A stretch of DNA of 64,000 bases from Arsukibacterium tuosuense (GTDB lineage Bacteria > Pseudomonadota > Gammaproteobacteria > Enterobacterales > Alteromonadaceae): the NCBI RefSeq assembly GCF_900215315.1, contig NZ_OBEB01000007.1, positions 1 to 64,000 of the forward strand. The letters are read 5' to 3'. Under the pieces are notes generated by a model, which saw nothing but the letters and a program-made list of their open reading frames with translations, did not search any database and was not told the DNA's origin. Within the stretch, counting starts at the first letter, position 1. The number at the start of each line of letters is the position of its first letter. Position numbers and translations under genes: made by a program. Positions 25,128 to 34,419 of this stretch are shown piece by piece.

Positions 25128-25231
25128 CAGGAATCGGTTTGCTCTAAGTCAACCGTTGAAGCCCTGGACGGGCGGAAACGAGCCCCCAGGGATAGGTTCA
25201 CGGCGTGTTGATGTGAGCAATCCGGTTCCTG
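25128..25231. repeat. Intergenic repeat family A, copy 3 (inverted orientation)
   Basis: Minus-strand copy of the CACGCCGTGAACC...TCCCTGGGGGCTCG element. Outer arms AGGAATCGGTTTGCTC...GTCAAC and GTTGATGTGAGCAATCCGGTTCCT are complementary. Compared with copy 2, TTTACTC/GAGTAAT is replaced by TTTGCTC/GAGCAAT: both arms changed together, as expected for a selected stem or a palindromic element. Fills the space between two convergent genes. Confidence 0.85.
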
Positions 25232-25265
25232 CTTTATACTTCAGTGTGAAGTCCTGGAATAAGTA

Positions 25266-25886
25266 CTACTCAAACCGGTGCAGCCATAAGTCATCGCCAG
25301 TGCCATTGTCATTAATGGCATATTCAAAGGCGGCTTTCGGGTAACGCACCGCTTTGCCTGATTTACTGGTGTCGTAGCTGCCCCATTTTTGCAGGTTCCA
25401 GACGCCGTAAGGGTCATTTACAGTGTAGTGGCTGCCGTCATAACCCGTTACCACCAGAATGTGCCCCGGCACAGTAAACCAGCCATGCACTATGGTAGGT
25501 TTGCCCGCGCTGGCCAGTTGTTGTAGCTGGCCAATAGTACCATTGGTTACCCCGATACCCCGTAACGCGCTACCTGCCTCTTTGGCGATGGTATTAAACC
25601 CTCCGGCCAGGGCCGGTACGTCCTGCAATAAACCAAAACGCGCATTCAGATAATCGGGCGTGCGCTGACCCAGCTCGGCCGGGTCGGTCAGGCCAAAGAA
25701 ATCGGTAATCATTGCCAGCGAGGTAATACTGCAGGTGCTGTCCGGGTTTACCGCGTTTTGTTTCTGATCCCAGTAAGGCACATCCGGGTTGGTGGTCTTA
25801 TTTACTGCTGTGTTTGCCAATACTGGTGATGCCATCAGAGCTGGTATCAGGGCTGATATCAGCCACAAGCCGGAAAATAATGTCAT
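25266..25886 (-). CDS. Secreted C39-like papain-fold peptidase
   Basis: 206 residues from the ATG at 25884-25886 (AGGA upstream); signal peptide TLFSGLWLISALIPALMASPVLA. Catalytic elements of the C39-like fold: Cys in PDSTCSITSLAMITDFFG, His in GHILVVTGYDGSHY and Asn/Asp in TVNDPYGVWN. Not the bacteriocin-processing ABC fusion: it is a free-standing periplasmic or secreted enzyme. Substrate unknown. Its leader carries an intrinsic-terminator-like hairpin. Divergent from the 1338-residue membrane protein gene. Confidence 0.82.
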   Translation of the reverse strand: MTLFSGLWLISALIPALMASPVLANTAVNKTTNPDVPYWDQKQNAVNPDSTCSITSLAMITDFFGLTDPAELGQRTPDYLNARFGLLQDVPALAGGFNTIAKEAGSALRGIGVTNGTIGQLQQLASAGKPTIVHGWFTVPGHILVVTGYDGSHYTVNDPYGVWNLQKWGSYDTSKSGKAVRYPKAAFEYAINDNGTGDDLWLHRFE

Positions 25887-25902
25887 TGTTATCCTCAGCT
25901 GT

Positions 25903-25928
25903 AATAAAAAAAGGGCGACAAGCGCCCT
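25903..25928 (-). terminator. Terminator-like hairpin in the leader of the C39 gene
   Basis: On the minus strand AGGGCG-CTTGT-CGCCCT is followed directly by TTTTTTTATT, a good Rho-independent terminator, 17 bases before the C39 start codon. The only DNA upstream on that strand is the intergenic space, so it would act as a leader attenuator or end a short leader RNA. Confidence 0.6.
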
Positions 25929-26149
25929 GTAACAAACCAAAAAAACCAGGAGGTTAGTTAAATTCCGGCCCAGGAACGGGAGAGTTCTGACCGGGAGTGC
26001 CAGGCAAATGTTGCTTAGCAGAAATCAGCTTACTGGCTGACCACAACTTTTAGAAATGAATAACCATAGGTTAAACCGTTTATAGCGGCGGTAATTTGCA
26101 TTTTACAAAGAATGAGTTATTACTTTATTGTTAACTAAAGGCCAGTACC

Positions 26150-29100
26150 ATGAGTAACAACCCAGCGCCAGCGCAACCTACGTCCAAGTCCGGGCCGAAA
26201 CGGATTGCCGGCCTGATATTGCTGATGGCTGCTTTACTGGCGTTGGTGGTGTTTGGTTACTATCGGTATGCCCAGGCCCGCGGCAGTGTGATAAACCAGG
26301 ATTACTTCCGGGTGCTGGCCGAAGCCGGAAGTACCTTCACTGAAAACCTGATTAAACTGCAAAGCTTGTATGACTACCAGGAGAGCGAAACCGCGATCCG
26401 CGCCTTATTCCCCAGTTATAAAGTCACCAAGCGGCAACAGCTGAGCGCTGAGTGTTCACAGCAACAGGCTGCTGATACCAGTGTTGTCTGTCCAGACTAC
26501 ACCAACCGTTACTGGCTAACCCAGGATAAGGTACAACTGCGCTGGTACCAATGGTCAGATAAAGACACGGTCAATTACATTGAGGCAGAAATTCAGCATG
26601 CCGATTTTCTGCCAGAGCCAGAGCGTGGCTTTAGCCAGCTGCTGTTTGTCACCGAAGACAGCCAGGTGCTGGCCAGCACCGGTGGTGAAACCAGCATTTC
26701 CTTTGTTAACCTGACCAGCGTCACCGAAGCGCTAAGCAAGCAGCAGTTCAGCGACTTTTTCAGTGAGGTAACCGATAGCAGCGAGCGGCCCGAGCCGCGC
26801 TTGCCCAGTTACAGTGTGCATCTGGATATGAAACTGTCTTATGGCGACTACCGGTTGTTTATTTACCCAATGCGACTGGCCTCTGGCCTGGTGGCAGTAG
26901 ATTATGCCGCTGACGATAAGGCGGTGTCGCAATTATATCTGGTCGGCTTATTGCCCCGGCAGCAACTGGCAGAGCAGGGCAGCGGCTACTGGAATATTCC
27001 GTTACTGTTTGCCACTCTGGTGAGCCTGACCTTTGTCTGGTCGGTATTACGGATGTATCTGCAACCGAAAAACCAGTCGGTTAACCGGCTTTACAGCAGT
27101 TTTTGTTATCTGGTGGCCTATGGTTTTTTTGCGGTGTTGCTGGCACTGATTTTCAGCTACCTGACCGTGACCGTATGGCAGCAAAGCCGCCAGCAACAGG
27201 CGCAAGACTATGTTGAGCAACTACGGGCCAGTTTAACAAACGACATTAATGCGGTGTTTTCTGAATTACAGGCTTACCGTCAGTATTATCAAAAGCACTG
27301 GCAAGGCAGCGCGGCCTATGCGGAGCTGATGCAGCCCGTGCGTGAGTTACAAAAAGTTAATTATCCGCAGTTACTGACGGACTGCCCGCCCGCTGAGTTG
27401 GTTTTCGATTTTTACCCACCGGCAATGCAGGTAACGGCAGACCCGCCCTGCTCGCTGCGCACCTTTTACCGGCGGGATAGAGCCATGACACCCAGCCGTC
27501 TTCTGTCTGTCACGGTATTGGATGCAGCAGGGCGCTCCAGCCTGCCCTCCGCCTATTACCTGGAGAATAACGCTGCTCCCAAAATCTATGATCTATCGCA
27601 CCGCGACTATTTTAAGCGGGTACGCAATGGCAATGGCTGGCAGCTGGACTTGGCGGGTCAGCGCTTTGACAATGTTTATATTCAACGTTTGCTGAATATT
27701 AATAATGGTACCCGCGGCACCACCATAGCCATGCCTTTAATGGCTGAACCTGATGCCGGCAGCAGCGCAGATGCCGGCTTTGTGCTGGTAGCCGATGTGG
27801 TACTGCCTTCTGTCAGTCTGGCCTCGCCCTCTGCCAATGGCCTGCAGTTTATGATAGTAGAACGGCGCAGCGGTAAAGTGCTGTATCACAATGATAACAG
27901 CCGTACCTTTGTCGAGAATATTTTCTATATTGGCAGTGAAAATAACCTGCTAAGCCAGACGATTAAATCGGGCGAGCCGACAGGAAGCGATATCAGAGGC
28001 GGGCTGGCGGGGTTTTATCATGGCCAGCCCGGTAATTTTATTCTGGCAGCAACACCGGTAGATGAGTGGGCGCTGGTGCTGTTTTACCCGCAGGATCATG
28101 TCGATGCCATTATGAGTAATCAGTTCCTGATTTTCAGTGTCAGTATGATCGTGTTCTTTTTACTGCTGATTATGGGTTTACAGCTGGTGCGACGGCTGAT
28201 TAACAGTAAGTTGGTAAAAAACCGGCTGGCGATACCGCTGGGTTTTGACAGCAGGCGCTTGCTGCTGCTGGTGTCGCTGGTCTGGGGGTTGGTGTACGGC
28301 TTTTTTGCGTTGCATACTGCCTTGCAGCTTATTCTTCCCTCAGCCCAGCTGATTTCGGTTACCCCCTGGTTAAGTGCCGGGTTACTGCTGTTAATTGTTG
28401 GCTGCTGCGGCTTGTTTTTACGCCAGCGTAAACCGCAGGCGCCGGTGATCAGGCCCGCTGCCAAACTGATTATTGCCGGCAGTGTCGCCTTAATCAGTTT
28501 ATTACCTTTCAGCTATCTGTCGTACATAAGTAAGGTGCCACAACAGGCATTACAGGCACATTATGCCAAAATGCAATGTATTGAATTTAACCGCGAGCGG
28601 GCCGAGTTACATGAATTTGCCTTAAACCGCTTTCCAAATTCGATGACAGAGCAACGATTTCAGCCGTGGCAATTACTGCCGGTTAGCTGGTCATACCCTG
28701 AGTTTCAGCAACGTTGTGCCGGCGTAAGCAGTAGTGGCTTGCCAGACGATTATCCTAAGCTCAGCACTATTATTGGCAACACCTACTTATGGCAGTGGGT
28801 AAAAACCTTTCTGGTAAGGGTTGAGCCGCTTAACCCAACTGATGACGGCGTGCAGCAGTTGCACGACAGTGGTAACAGCCCTAAATCTGTTGGGCAGCTG
28901 CTGGGCCTGAGTGTACGTTTTTTACTGCCATTGCTGTTATTTCTGATGTTATGGCAGTTGTATGTACGACGGGTACTATGGCAAAGACTGGGCTATGACA
29001 GCGATTTTCTGCGGCATGTTCACCGCTTGTGTAATCAGACCCAGCCGGCAGCTGCTAAACGTTTGGTTGCCGGGCTGCATTTACAGCTAACAGCCTGCCC

Positions 29101-30166
29101 GCCTGCCGGTGTTAATTTGCAGACACTGTTGAAACAAGTGCAGCTGACGGATAGCAGCGATAACAATAATTTGCTGTTGCTGCCGGGTTTTGAGCAACTT
29201 TACCGGCAAAGTGCCTTACTGCAGCAAGATGAGCAGCTGCAGTTGCAGAATGTGTCGATAATGGTGCAACAGAGCAAAGCAGGCGGGCCACTGCAGGTAA
29301 CACTGAGCCAGATTGATACCTGTCTGGATGGCCCGCGCCGGCGTCAGCAGCTGTTAGCGCTGATCACTGAATTTAAAACCCTGACCTTACTGGGGCAGCT
29401 GAGCGAGTTTAAACTGGTGATGGGCTTTAATACGCTGCAGCGATTAACCATAAAAGATGACCTGGCCGCTGCCAGTGAGCGGGTACTGGAACAAACTGAA
29501 TATCTGGCCTGGTCGGAGTGTCTGCTTAATTTTAATGTGCAGTTACCGGCCTCGCTGGCAGAACCATTAGACACCGACATGCTGCAGCAGGAAATTAATG
29601 CCTATCCGCTACTTGGACCCTTGCCGGTCAGTACTGAGCAGTTAAACCAGCAACATGCTGAACCAGAGCCTGGCCTCTGGCGGGGTAACGACGGTCTGAG
29701 TACCCGGCAGTGGGCAACATTAAACTTTATTCTGCAACATGCCGATGCTCTTTACCGCTACAAGTGGGAAAGCTGCAGTAACGAAGAAAAGCTGGCGCTG
29801 TATAATCTGGCTAATGGTCATCAGCTTAACCCGCTTAACTGTCTGATGATCGAGCACCTGGCCATTAATGGTCTGCTGCGGGTAAGCCGTGGCCGGTTAA
29901 CGCTGGTGAACCGCAGTTTTCGCCAATTTGTGTTAAATGCCGAACCGTCTGAAACCCTGCGCCAGCTGGTAAAAGTGGGCGAAGCAGGGGTCTGGAAAAA
30001 CTATCGGCTGACGTTTGCCATCGTGGTCGTTGTGGTCGTTGGTGGCATAGCGTTAACGTCTGGCCAGTCGTTACACATTGTTGCCGCCTCTATTGCCGGG
30101 GTACTGGGCAGTATTATCAGTGTGTTCAGCAGTGGCAGTACCTTGCGCAACTATTTTAAAAGCTGA
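26150..30166 (+). CDS. Large polytopic membrane protein with Cache-like sensor region, unknown function
   Basis: 1338 residues. About ten predicted membrane segments near 18-40, 281-303, 319-345, 657-682, 703-725, 738-760, 773-793, 921-943, 1284-1304 and 1308-1328. The periplasmic segment 346-656 resembles a double-Cache sensor: a first subdomain followed by YDLSHRDYFKRVRNG...GTTIAMPLM and later VLYHNDNSRTFVENIF. The ~340-residue segment 944-1283 shows no kinase, GGDEF, EAL, phosphatase or chemotaxis signature. It looks like a receptor whose output is unknown. AAAGG precedes the ATG. The stop codon is the first unit of a tandem repeat. I do not recognise a named family. Confidence 0.7.
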   Translation: MSNNPAPAQPTSKSGPKRIAGLILLMAALLALVVFGYYRYAQARGSVINQDYFRVLAEAGSTFTENLIKLQSLYDYQESETAIRALFPSYKVTKRQQLSAECSQQQAADTSVVCPDYTNRYWLTQDKVQLRWYQWSDKDTVNYIEAEIQHADFLPEPERGFSQLLFVTEDSQVLASTGGETSISFVNLTSVTEALSKQQFSDFFSEVTDSSERPEPRLPSYSVHLDMKLSYGDYRLFIYPMRLASGLVAVDYAADDKAVSQLYLVGLLPRQQLAEQGSGYWNIPLLFATLVSLTFVWSVLRMYLQPKNQSVNRLYSSFCYLVAYGFFAVLLALIFSYLTVTVWQQSRQQQAQDYVEQLRASLTNDINAVFSELQAYRQYYQKHWQGSAAYAELMQPVRELQKVNYPQLLTDCPPAELVFDFYPPAMQVTADPPCSLRTFYRRDRAMTPSRLLSVTVLDAAGRSSLPSAYYLENNAAPKIYDLSHRDYFKRVRNGNGWQLDLAGQRFDNVYIQRLLNINNGTRGTTIAMPLMAEPDAGSSADAGFVLVADVVLPSVSLASPSANGLQFMIVERRSGKVLYHNDNSRTFVENIFYIGSENNLLSQTIKSGEPTGSDIRGGLAGFYHGQPGNFILAATPVDEWALVLFYPQDHVDAIMSNQFLIFSVSMIVFFLLLIMGLQLVRRLINSKLVKNRLAIPLGFDSRRLLLLVSLVWGLVYGFFALHTALQLILPSAQLISVTPWLSAGLLLLIVGCCGLFLRQRKPQAPVIRPAAKLIIAGSVALISLLPFSYLSYISKVPQQALQAHYAKMQCIEFNRERAELHEFALNRFPNSMTEQRFQPWQLLPVSWSYPEFQQRCAGVSSSGLPDDYPKLSTIIGNTYLWQWVKTFLVRVEPLNPTDDGVQQLHDSGNSPKSVGQLLGLSVRFLLPLLLFLMLWQLYVRRVLWQRLGYDSDFLRHVHRLCNQTQPAAAKRLVAGLHLQLTACPPAGVNLQTLLKQVQLTDSSDNNNLLLLPGFEQLYRQSALLQQDEQLQLQNVSIMVQQSKAGGPLQVTLSQIDTCLDGPRRRQQLLALITEFKTLTLLGQLSEFKLVMGFNTLQRLTIKDDLAAASERVLEQTEYLAWSECLLNFNVQLPASLAEPLDTDMLQQEINAYPLLGPLPVSTEQLNQQHAEPEPGLWRGNDGLSTRQWATLNFILQHADALYRYKWESCSNEEKLALYNLANGHQLNPLNCLMIEHLAINGLLRVSRGRLTLVNRSFRQFVLNAEPSETLRQLVKVGEAGVWKNYRLTFAIVVVVVVGGIALTSGQSLHIVAASIAGVLGSIISVFSSGSTLRNYFKS

Positions 30167-30202
30167 TTTAAAAGCTGATTTAAAAGCTGACTTAAAGGCT
30201 AA
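30155..30202 (+). repeat. 12-bp tandem repeat containing repeated stop codons
   Basis: TTTAAAAGCTGA occurs three times exactly (30155-30166, 30167-30178, 30179-30190) and once degenerate (CTTAAAGGCTAA, 30191-30202). Unit 1 is the last four codons (Phe-Lys-Ser-stop) of the 1338-residue protein gene. Confidence 0.95.
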
Positions 30203-30226
30203 GAGGCCAACTCATTTTCAAGATAC

Positions 30227-31021
30227 TCAAAGTATCGACAACTTACTGTTGGGGGTATCTAACACCAGCATATGGCCCGGGCTGTGGGTAATGCAAAAGT
30301 CTACTCTGGCATTGGCGATAGCCACCTGAGGCGTTACACCACAGGCCCAGAATACCGGTACTTCGCCCGGTTTTATCGTTACTGCATCACCATAATCTGG
30401 TTTATTAATATCTTTAATGCCAATAGCGGCCGGGTCGCCAAAATGGACCGGTGCACCATGCACCTGCGGAAAGCGCGAACAAATTTGAATGGCCCGGATA
30501 GCGTCGGCCGGTTTCATCGGCCGCATACTGACCACCATGCCGCCGTGAAATACCCCGGCGGGGGTGCAGCCGATAGTGGTGCGATACATGGGTACGTTTA
30601 CTTGTTCAGTAATATTGCGAATTTCCAGGCCATCGGCCAGCAGTGACTCTTCGAATGAAAACGAGCAACCAATCAGAAAGGTGACTAAATCATCCCGCCA
30701 GTAATCGCTGATATCAGTTACTTCATTGGTCAGTTCGCCATTCTGGAAAATCCGGTATTTAGGTAAATCGCTGCGAATATCCAGCTGCTCTGCCAGGGCC
30801 GGCATATCGGTGGCGCCGGGCAGGGCGGCCATACCGAGCAACGGGCAGGGCTTGGGGTTAAAGTGACAAAATTGCAAAAAGTCGGCGGCATATTGCTTAG
30901 GTAAGATGGCCATATTAGCCTGGACAAAGCCGGGCGCCAAACCTGAGGTGGTGCCGCTGAACTGGCCACTGCGGCACTGCTGACGCAGATGCAGCGGGCT
31001 TAACTGTTGTAACTCTTTCAT
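30227..31021 (-). CDS. DUF1445 / YcsI (UPF0317) family putative hydro-lyase
   Basis: 264 residues. Recognised as UPF0317/DUF1445 from [71 protein letters not shown] and [10 protein letters not shown]...[11 protein letters not shown]. This domain is the N-terminal half of vertebrate D-glutamate cyclase, and in Bacillus (ycsI) it sits with pxp genes. Here it follows recG by 12 bases, ~24 kb from pxpABC and the DUF4392 gene. Probably acts in D-glutamate/5-oxoproline metabolism (inference from family). Confidence 0.88.
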   Translation of the reverse strand: MKELQQLSPLHLRQQCRSGQFSGTTSGLAPGFVQANMAILPKQYAADFLQFCHFNPKPCPLLGMAALPGATDMPALAEQLDIRSDLPKYRIFQNGELTNEVTDISDYWRDDLVTFLIGCSFSFEESLLADGLEIRNITEQVNVPMYRTTIGCTPAGVFHGGMVVSMRPMKPADAIRAIQICSRFPQVHGAPVHFGDPAAIGIKDINKPDYGDAVTIKPGEVPVFWACGVTPQVAIANARVDFCITHSPGHMLVLDTPNSKLSIL

Positions 31022-31033
31022 TAGGGTTTTCCT

Positions 31034-33115
31034 TCAGGCATTGCCATAAATATCTTTGTTTGCCAGCCAGCGCCGGATAAGTTGCTGACTGGCCGCCTGG
31101 TCCTGTTGCCACAATTTGGCAGCCAACTGCCGGGCATGCGGAATCAGTTCGGCATCGCGGCTGATGTCGGCAATTTTAAACTGTAGCAGGCCGGTCTGGC
31201 GGGTGCCTAACAACTCGCCCGGGCCGCGAATTTCCAGGTCGCGCTGGGCAATCACAAAACCGTCGTTAGAGTCCCGCAATACACCGAGCCTGGCCTGCGC
31301 GGTTTTCGATAATGGCGCATGGTACAACAAAACACAATGCGATATGGCGCTGCCACGACCCACCCGGCCGCGCAACTGATGTAACTGCGCCAGACCGAGC
31401 CGCTCCGGGTTTTCAATAATCATTAAACTGGCATTGGGCACGTCTACCCCCACTTCTATTACTGTGGTTGCGACCAGTAAGTCAAGTTCGCCCCTGCTGA
31501 AGCGCGCCATAATATCTTGTTTTTCTGTGCTTTTTAAGCGGCCATGCACCAGGGCAATATTCAGCTCTGGCAAGGCAGTGGCCAGGCTGGCAGCGGTGTC
31601 TTCGGCTGCCTGGCATTGCAGCACTTCAGATTCTTCTATAAGCGTACAGACCCAGTATACCTGCCGTTTATCCTGCAATACGCCATTACGTACCCGTTCG
31701 ATAATGTCCTGGCGCCGGCTATCGGGAATAGCAACGGTGGTGACCGGGGTACGGCCGGGCGGTAATTCGTCGATGACTGAGGTATCGAGATCAGCATAGG
31801 CGGTCATTGCCAGGGTGCGTGGAATAGGGGTGGCGGTCATTACCAGCTGATGCGGATACACCCCGGGGATGCCGCCCTTTTCGCGCAGGGCTAAACGTTG
31901 GTGCACGCCAAAGCGATGCTGCTCGTCAATGATAATCAGTGCCAGCTTATTAAAGCTGACACTTTGCTGGAATAAGGCATGGGTACCTAATATCATTTGG
32001 GCGCTGCCATCGGCAAGCTGCTTCAACACTTCATCCCGTGCCTTGCCTTTGGTTTTCCCCCCCAGCCAGGCTACGGTAATGCCAAGCGGGCTAAACCATT
32101 TACTGAAATTTGCAGCATGTTGCTCGGCCAGCAGTTCAGTCGGCGCCATCAATGCCACCTGATAACCCTGACCTATGGCCGTTAGTGCGGCCAGCGCGGC
32201 GACCAGAGTTTTGCCGGAGCCGACATCCCCTTGCACCAGCCGCAGCATGGGCAACGGCTTTGCTAAATCCTGCCGCAACTCGGCCACCACCCGCTGCTGG
32301 GCACCAGTAAGCTGAAACGGCAAGGTGGCTAAAAAAGTCTGCTCAATGTCTGGTTTATGAGCCAGGGCAATTGCCCGTTGTTGCTGGCTCTGGCTGCGCA
32401 GCTGGTTCATGCTCAGTTGCTGGGCCACCAGCTCTTCCAGGATCAGCCGTTGTTGTGCCGGATGGCGGCCTTGCTCCAGCAGGCTAAGCTCGGCATCCGG
32501 CGGGGGCCGGTGAATGTACGCCAGGGCGTCGGCCAGTGACCAGGGCGTACTGAGTAAGTTTGGCGGCAGGTATTCTGCCGGGGTATAGCGCTGAAGGTAA
32601 TCGAGAGCTGTGTCGGTCAGCTTGCGCCAGCTGGCCTGTTTGATGCCTTCCGTTGTCGGGTATACCGGAGTAAGGGTTTCGGCTACCTGTTGTAACTGCT
32701 CATCCTGTTGTACCCGATATTCCGGATGGAGCATTTCAATGCCCCGCGGGCCGCGTTTTACTTCGCCAAACAGCCGCAGTTTAACGCCGGGGGTTACCGC
32801 ATTTTTCTGGGCCGCACTAAAATGAAAAAACCGGCAGGTTAAAAAGCCGCTACCATCGGTTACCTTTACCAGCCAGCTGCGTCTTTTACCAAACTGGATC
32901 TCACTGCTGACCACGTCAGCCAGCACGGTGGCATGAATGGCCGGCATTAAATCGGCAATCGGATAAATCCGGGTGCGGTCTTCGTAGCGCAGTGGCAAAT
33001 GAAACAGCAAGTCCTGGACACTGGCAATGCCAAGCTTTTCCAGGCGCGCTGCCACTTTGGCACCTACGCCCTTGATCAGGCTGATGCTGAGGCTATCCAG
33101 TCGGGTATGTGGCAA
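31034..33115 (-). CDS. recG: ATP-dependent DNA helicase RecG
   Basis: 693 residues, normal length. Regresses stalled forks and processes branched DNA. N-terminal wedge/OB region (GVGAKVAARLEKLGI, FHLPLRYEDRT), Walker A GDVGSGKT (about 300), DEQH box IIDEQHRFGV, motif III TATPIPRT, motif VI QLRGRVGRGS, and the C-terminal hook ending KDIYGNA. The start appears to be TTG (33113-33115): the family begins a few residues before SLSISLIKGVGAK and no ATG or GTG is in frame there. Confidence 0.95.
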   Translation of the reverse strand: MPHTRLDSLSISLIKGVGAKVAARLEKLGIASVQDLLFHLPLRYEDRTRIYPIADLMPAIHATVLADVVSSEIQFGKRRSWLVKVTDGSGFLTCRFFHFSAAQKNAVTPGVKLRLFGEVKRGPRGIEMLHPEYRVQQDEQLQQVAETLTPVYPTTEGIKQASWRKLTDTALDYLQRYTPAEYLPPNLLSTPWSLADALAYIHRPPPDAELSLLEQGRHPAQQRLILEELVAQQLSMNQLRSQSQQQRAIALAHKPDIEQTFLATLPFQLTGAQQRVVAELRQDLAKPLPMLRLVQGDVGSGKTLVAALAALTAIGQGYQVALMAPTELLAEQHAANFSKWFSPLGITVAWLGGKTKGKARDEVLKQLADGSAQMILGTHALFQQSVSFNKLALIIIDEQHRFGVHQRLALREKGGIPGVYPHQLVMTATPIPRTLAMTAYADLDTSVIDELPPGRTPVTTVAIPDSRRQDIIERVRNGVLQDKRQVYWVCTLIEESEVLQCQAAEDTAASLATALPELNIALVHGRLKSTEKQDIMARFSRGELDLLVATTVIEVGVDVPNASLMIIENPERLGLAQLHQLRGRVGRGSAISHCVLLYHAPLSKTAQARLGVLRDSNDGFVIAQRDLEIRGPGELLGTRQTGLLQFKIADISRDAELIPHARQLAAKLWQQDQAASQQLIRRWLANKDIYGNA

Positions 33116-33189
33116 AGAGGTCTCTTACTGTAGCGGGAGCATGTTTTTAGTGTAAACCGGGAACGGACACAGGCAAAGTATTAATCTGC

Positions 33190-34023
33190 TTAGGGTTGTT
33201 GCAGTTTAAGCTCTTTCACATCAGGCCGGTCCTTCGGGTTGCGGATAAGCCGCGCTACGGTGCCGTCGTCAATCATGGTTTGTAAATGTTGTTGCAGCAA
33301 GGGTTTTAACGCGGCATTAGGACTGTTTCTGGCAATAGCAAGATGAATGTTGTTGGGTGCAACACCACTGAAATCAAGCGGGGCAATTTTAAACCGTTGC
33401 TGATAACTGCTGATAGCCTTGATGGCTTCAGTAGTACTGATTGTCGGCGCGACCAGGCCATCAATCCGGTTGCGTAGCAGCATTTCCAGCGCCACTTCTA
33501 TGCTGTCTACCTGAGCGATATGACGTGACTCTTCGGCGATAAGCGCCATGGTAGCCGGGTTGTACAAATAGTGGCGTAAGGTTGCCAGGGTCAGGCCCCG
33601 TAACTGGGCTTTGCTGTCAATCAGTCGCTGGTCCGCTTTTCGCAGAAATAAGCTTTCTGCCACGTTGCTACTGTATGGCAGCAAATACATAAACTGGTTG
33701 CGCTCGTCGCTGTATCTGAGGTTGCTCATCAGGTCGACGTCACCCTGCTCCATTAGCTTTAAACAGCGGGCCAGACTGGTGCGGGGGGTAAAACTCAGCT
33801 GAAACCCGGCCCGTCTTGCCAGTTCCTGCATCAATACGACCGATGGACCGACCGGTGTGTCGCTGTTGTCGTACTCATGAAAATGCGGAAAATGATCCAG
33901 GCACCAGACCAGTGTCGGTGGCGCAATAACCTGTGGCTGAATTTCTGCCCCAGCCGGTTTTGGCAGCAGCCAAAGCCACAGCATCAGAGCTGAAAGGCAA
34001 TATCTTGCTGTTGTTTTGGCCAT
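33190..34023 (-). CDS. Periplasmic solute-binding protein (family 3-like)
   Basis: 277 residues. Signal peptide (CLSALMLWLWLLPKPAGA). PBPb/family 3 pattern: LVWCLDHFPHFHEYD, GPSVVLMQELARRAGFQLSF, CLKLMEQGDVDLMSNLRYSDER, MLLRNRIDGLV. Binds a small amine, amino acid or similar ligand. No ABC transporter genes are adjacent, so it may be a stand-alone sensor-type binding protein. Its ATG overlaps the ridA stop (TGATG), so it is co-translated with ridA and spoT. Confidence 0.85.
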   Translation of the reverse strand: MAKTTARYCLSALMLWLWLLPKPAGAEIQPQVIAPPTLVWCLDHFPHFHEYDNSDTPVGPSVVLMQELARRAGFQLSFTPRTSLARCLKLMEQGDVDLMSNLRYSDERNQFMYLLPYSSNVAESLFLRKADQRLIDSKAQLRGLTLATLRHYLYNPATMALIAEESRHIAQVDSIEVALEMLLRNRIDGLVAPTISTTEAIKAISSYQQRFKIAPLDFSGVAPNNIHLAIARNSPNAALKPLLQQHLQTMIDDGTVARLIRNPKDRPDVKELKLQQP

Positions 34024-34415
34024 CAGTGAGTGGACGGCACTTCCATCACGCCGTCAATTTCAATTTGCGCGCCACGGGGCAGGGCACTGACCTGAACCGC
34101 CGCTCTGGCCGGGTAAGGTTCGGCAAAGTATTCACTCATGATCTGGTTAACGGTGGCAAACTGCCCCAAATCAGTCAGAAAAATATTAACCTTAACCATG
34201 TTATTCAGGTTACCACCGGCTGCTTCACAGACTGCCGTCAGGTTTTTAAATACCTGATGCGTTTGCTCGGCAAAATCTTCTGACACCATCTGCATAGTGG
34301 CAGGTACCAGTGGGATCTGGCCCGACAAATAGACAGTGGTACCAATTTTTACCGCCTGGCTGTAAGTGCCAATAGCAGCAGGGGCTGCTTCAGTGCGGAT
34401 AATGACTTTTGACAT
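34023..34415 (-). CDS. ridA: RidA family reactive imine/enamine deaminase
   Basis: 130 residues from the ATG at 34413-34415. RidA hydrolyses toxic 2-aminoacrylate and other enamines/imines made by PLP enzymes. Motifs: [63 protein letters not shown], including the conserved Arg (PARAAVQV) and Glu. It starts four bases after the spoT stop. A spoT-ridA arrangement recurs in related gammaproteobacteria as far as I know. Confidence 0.93.
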   Translation of the reverse strand: MSKVIIRTEAAPAAIGTYSQAVKIGTTVYLSGQIPLVPATMQMVSEDFAEQTHQVFKNLTAVCEAAGGNLNNMVKVNIFLTDLGQFATVNQIMSEYFAEPYPARAAVQVSALPRGAQIEIDGVMEVPSTH

Positions 34416-34419
34416 AACT

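Noticed and set aside
25929..26040. Guanidine, c-di-GMP or fluoride riboswitch before the C39 gene
   Set aside because: The conserved loop motifs of these classes were not recognisable; only a terminator-like hairpin is supported.
30078..30329. Plus-strand ORF with an Ala-Asp-Leu-Lys repeat
   Set aside because: Produced by the stop-codon tandem array in another frame; overlaps two real genes.
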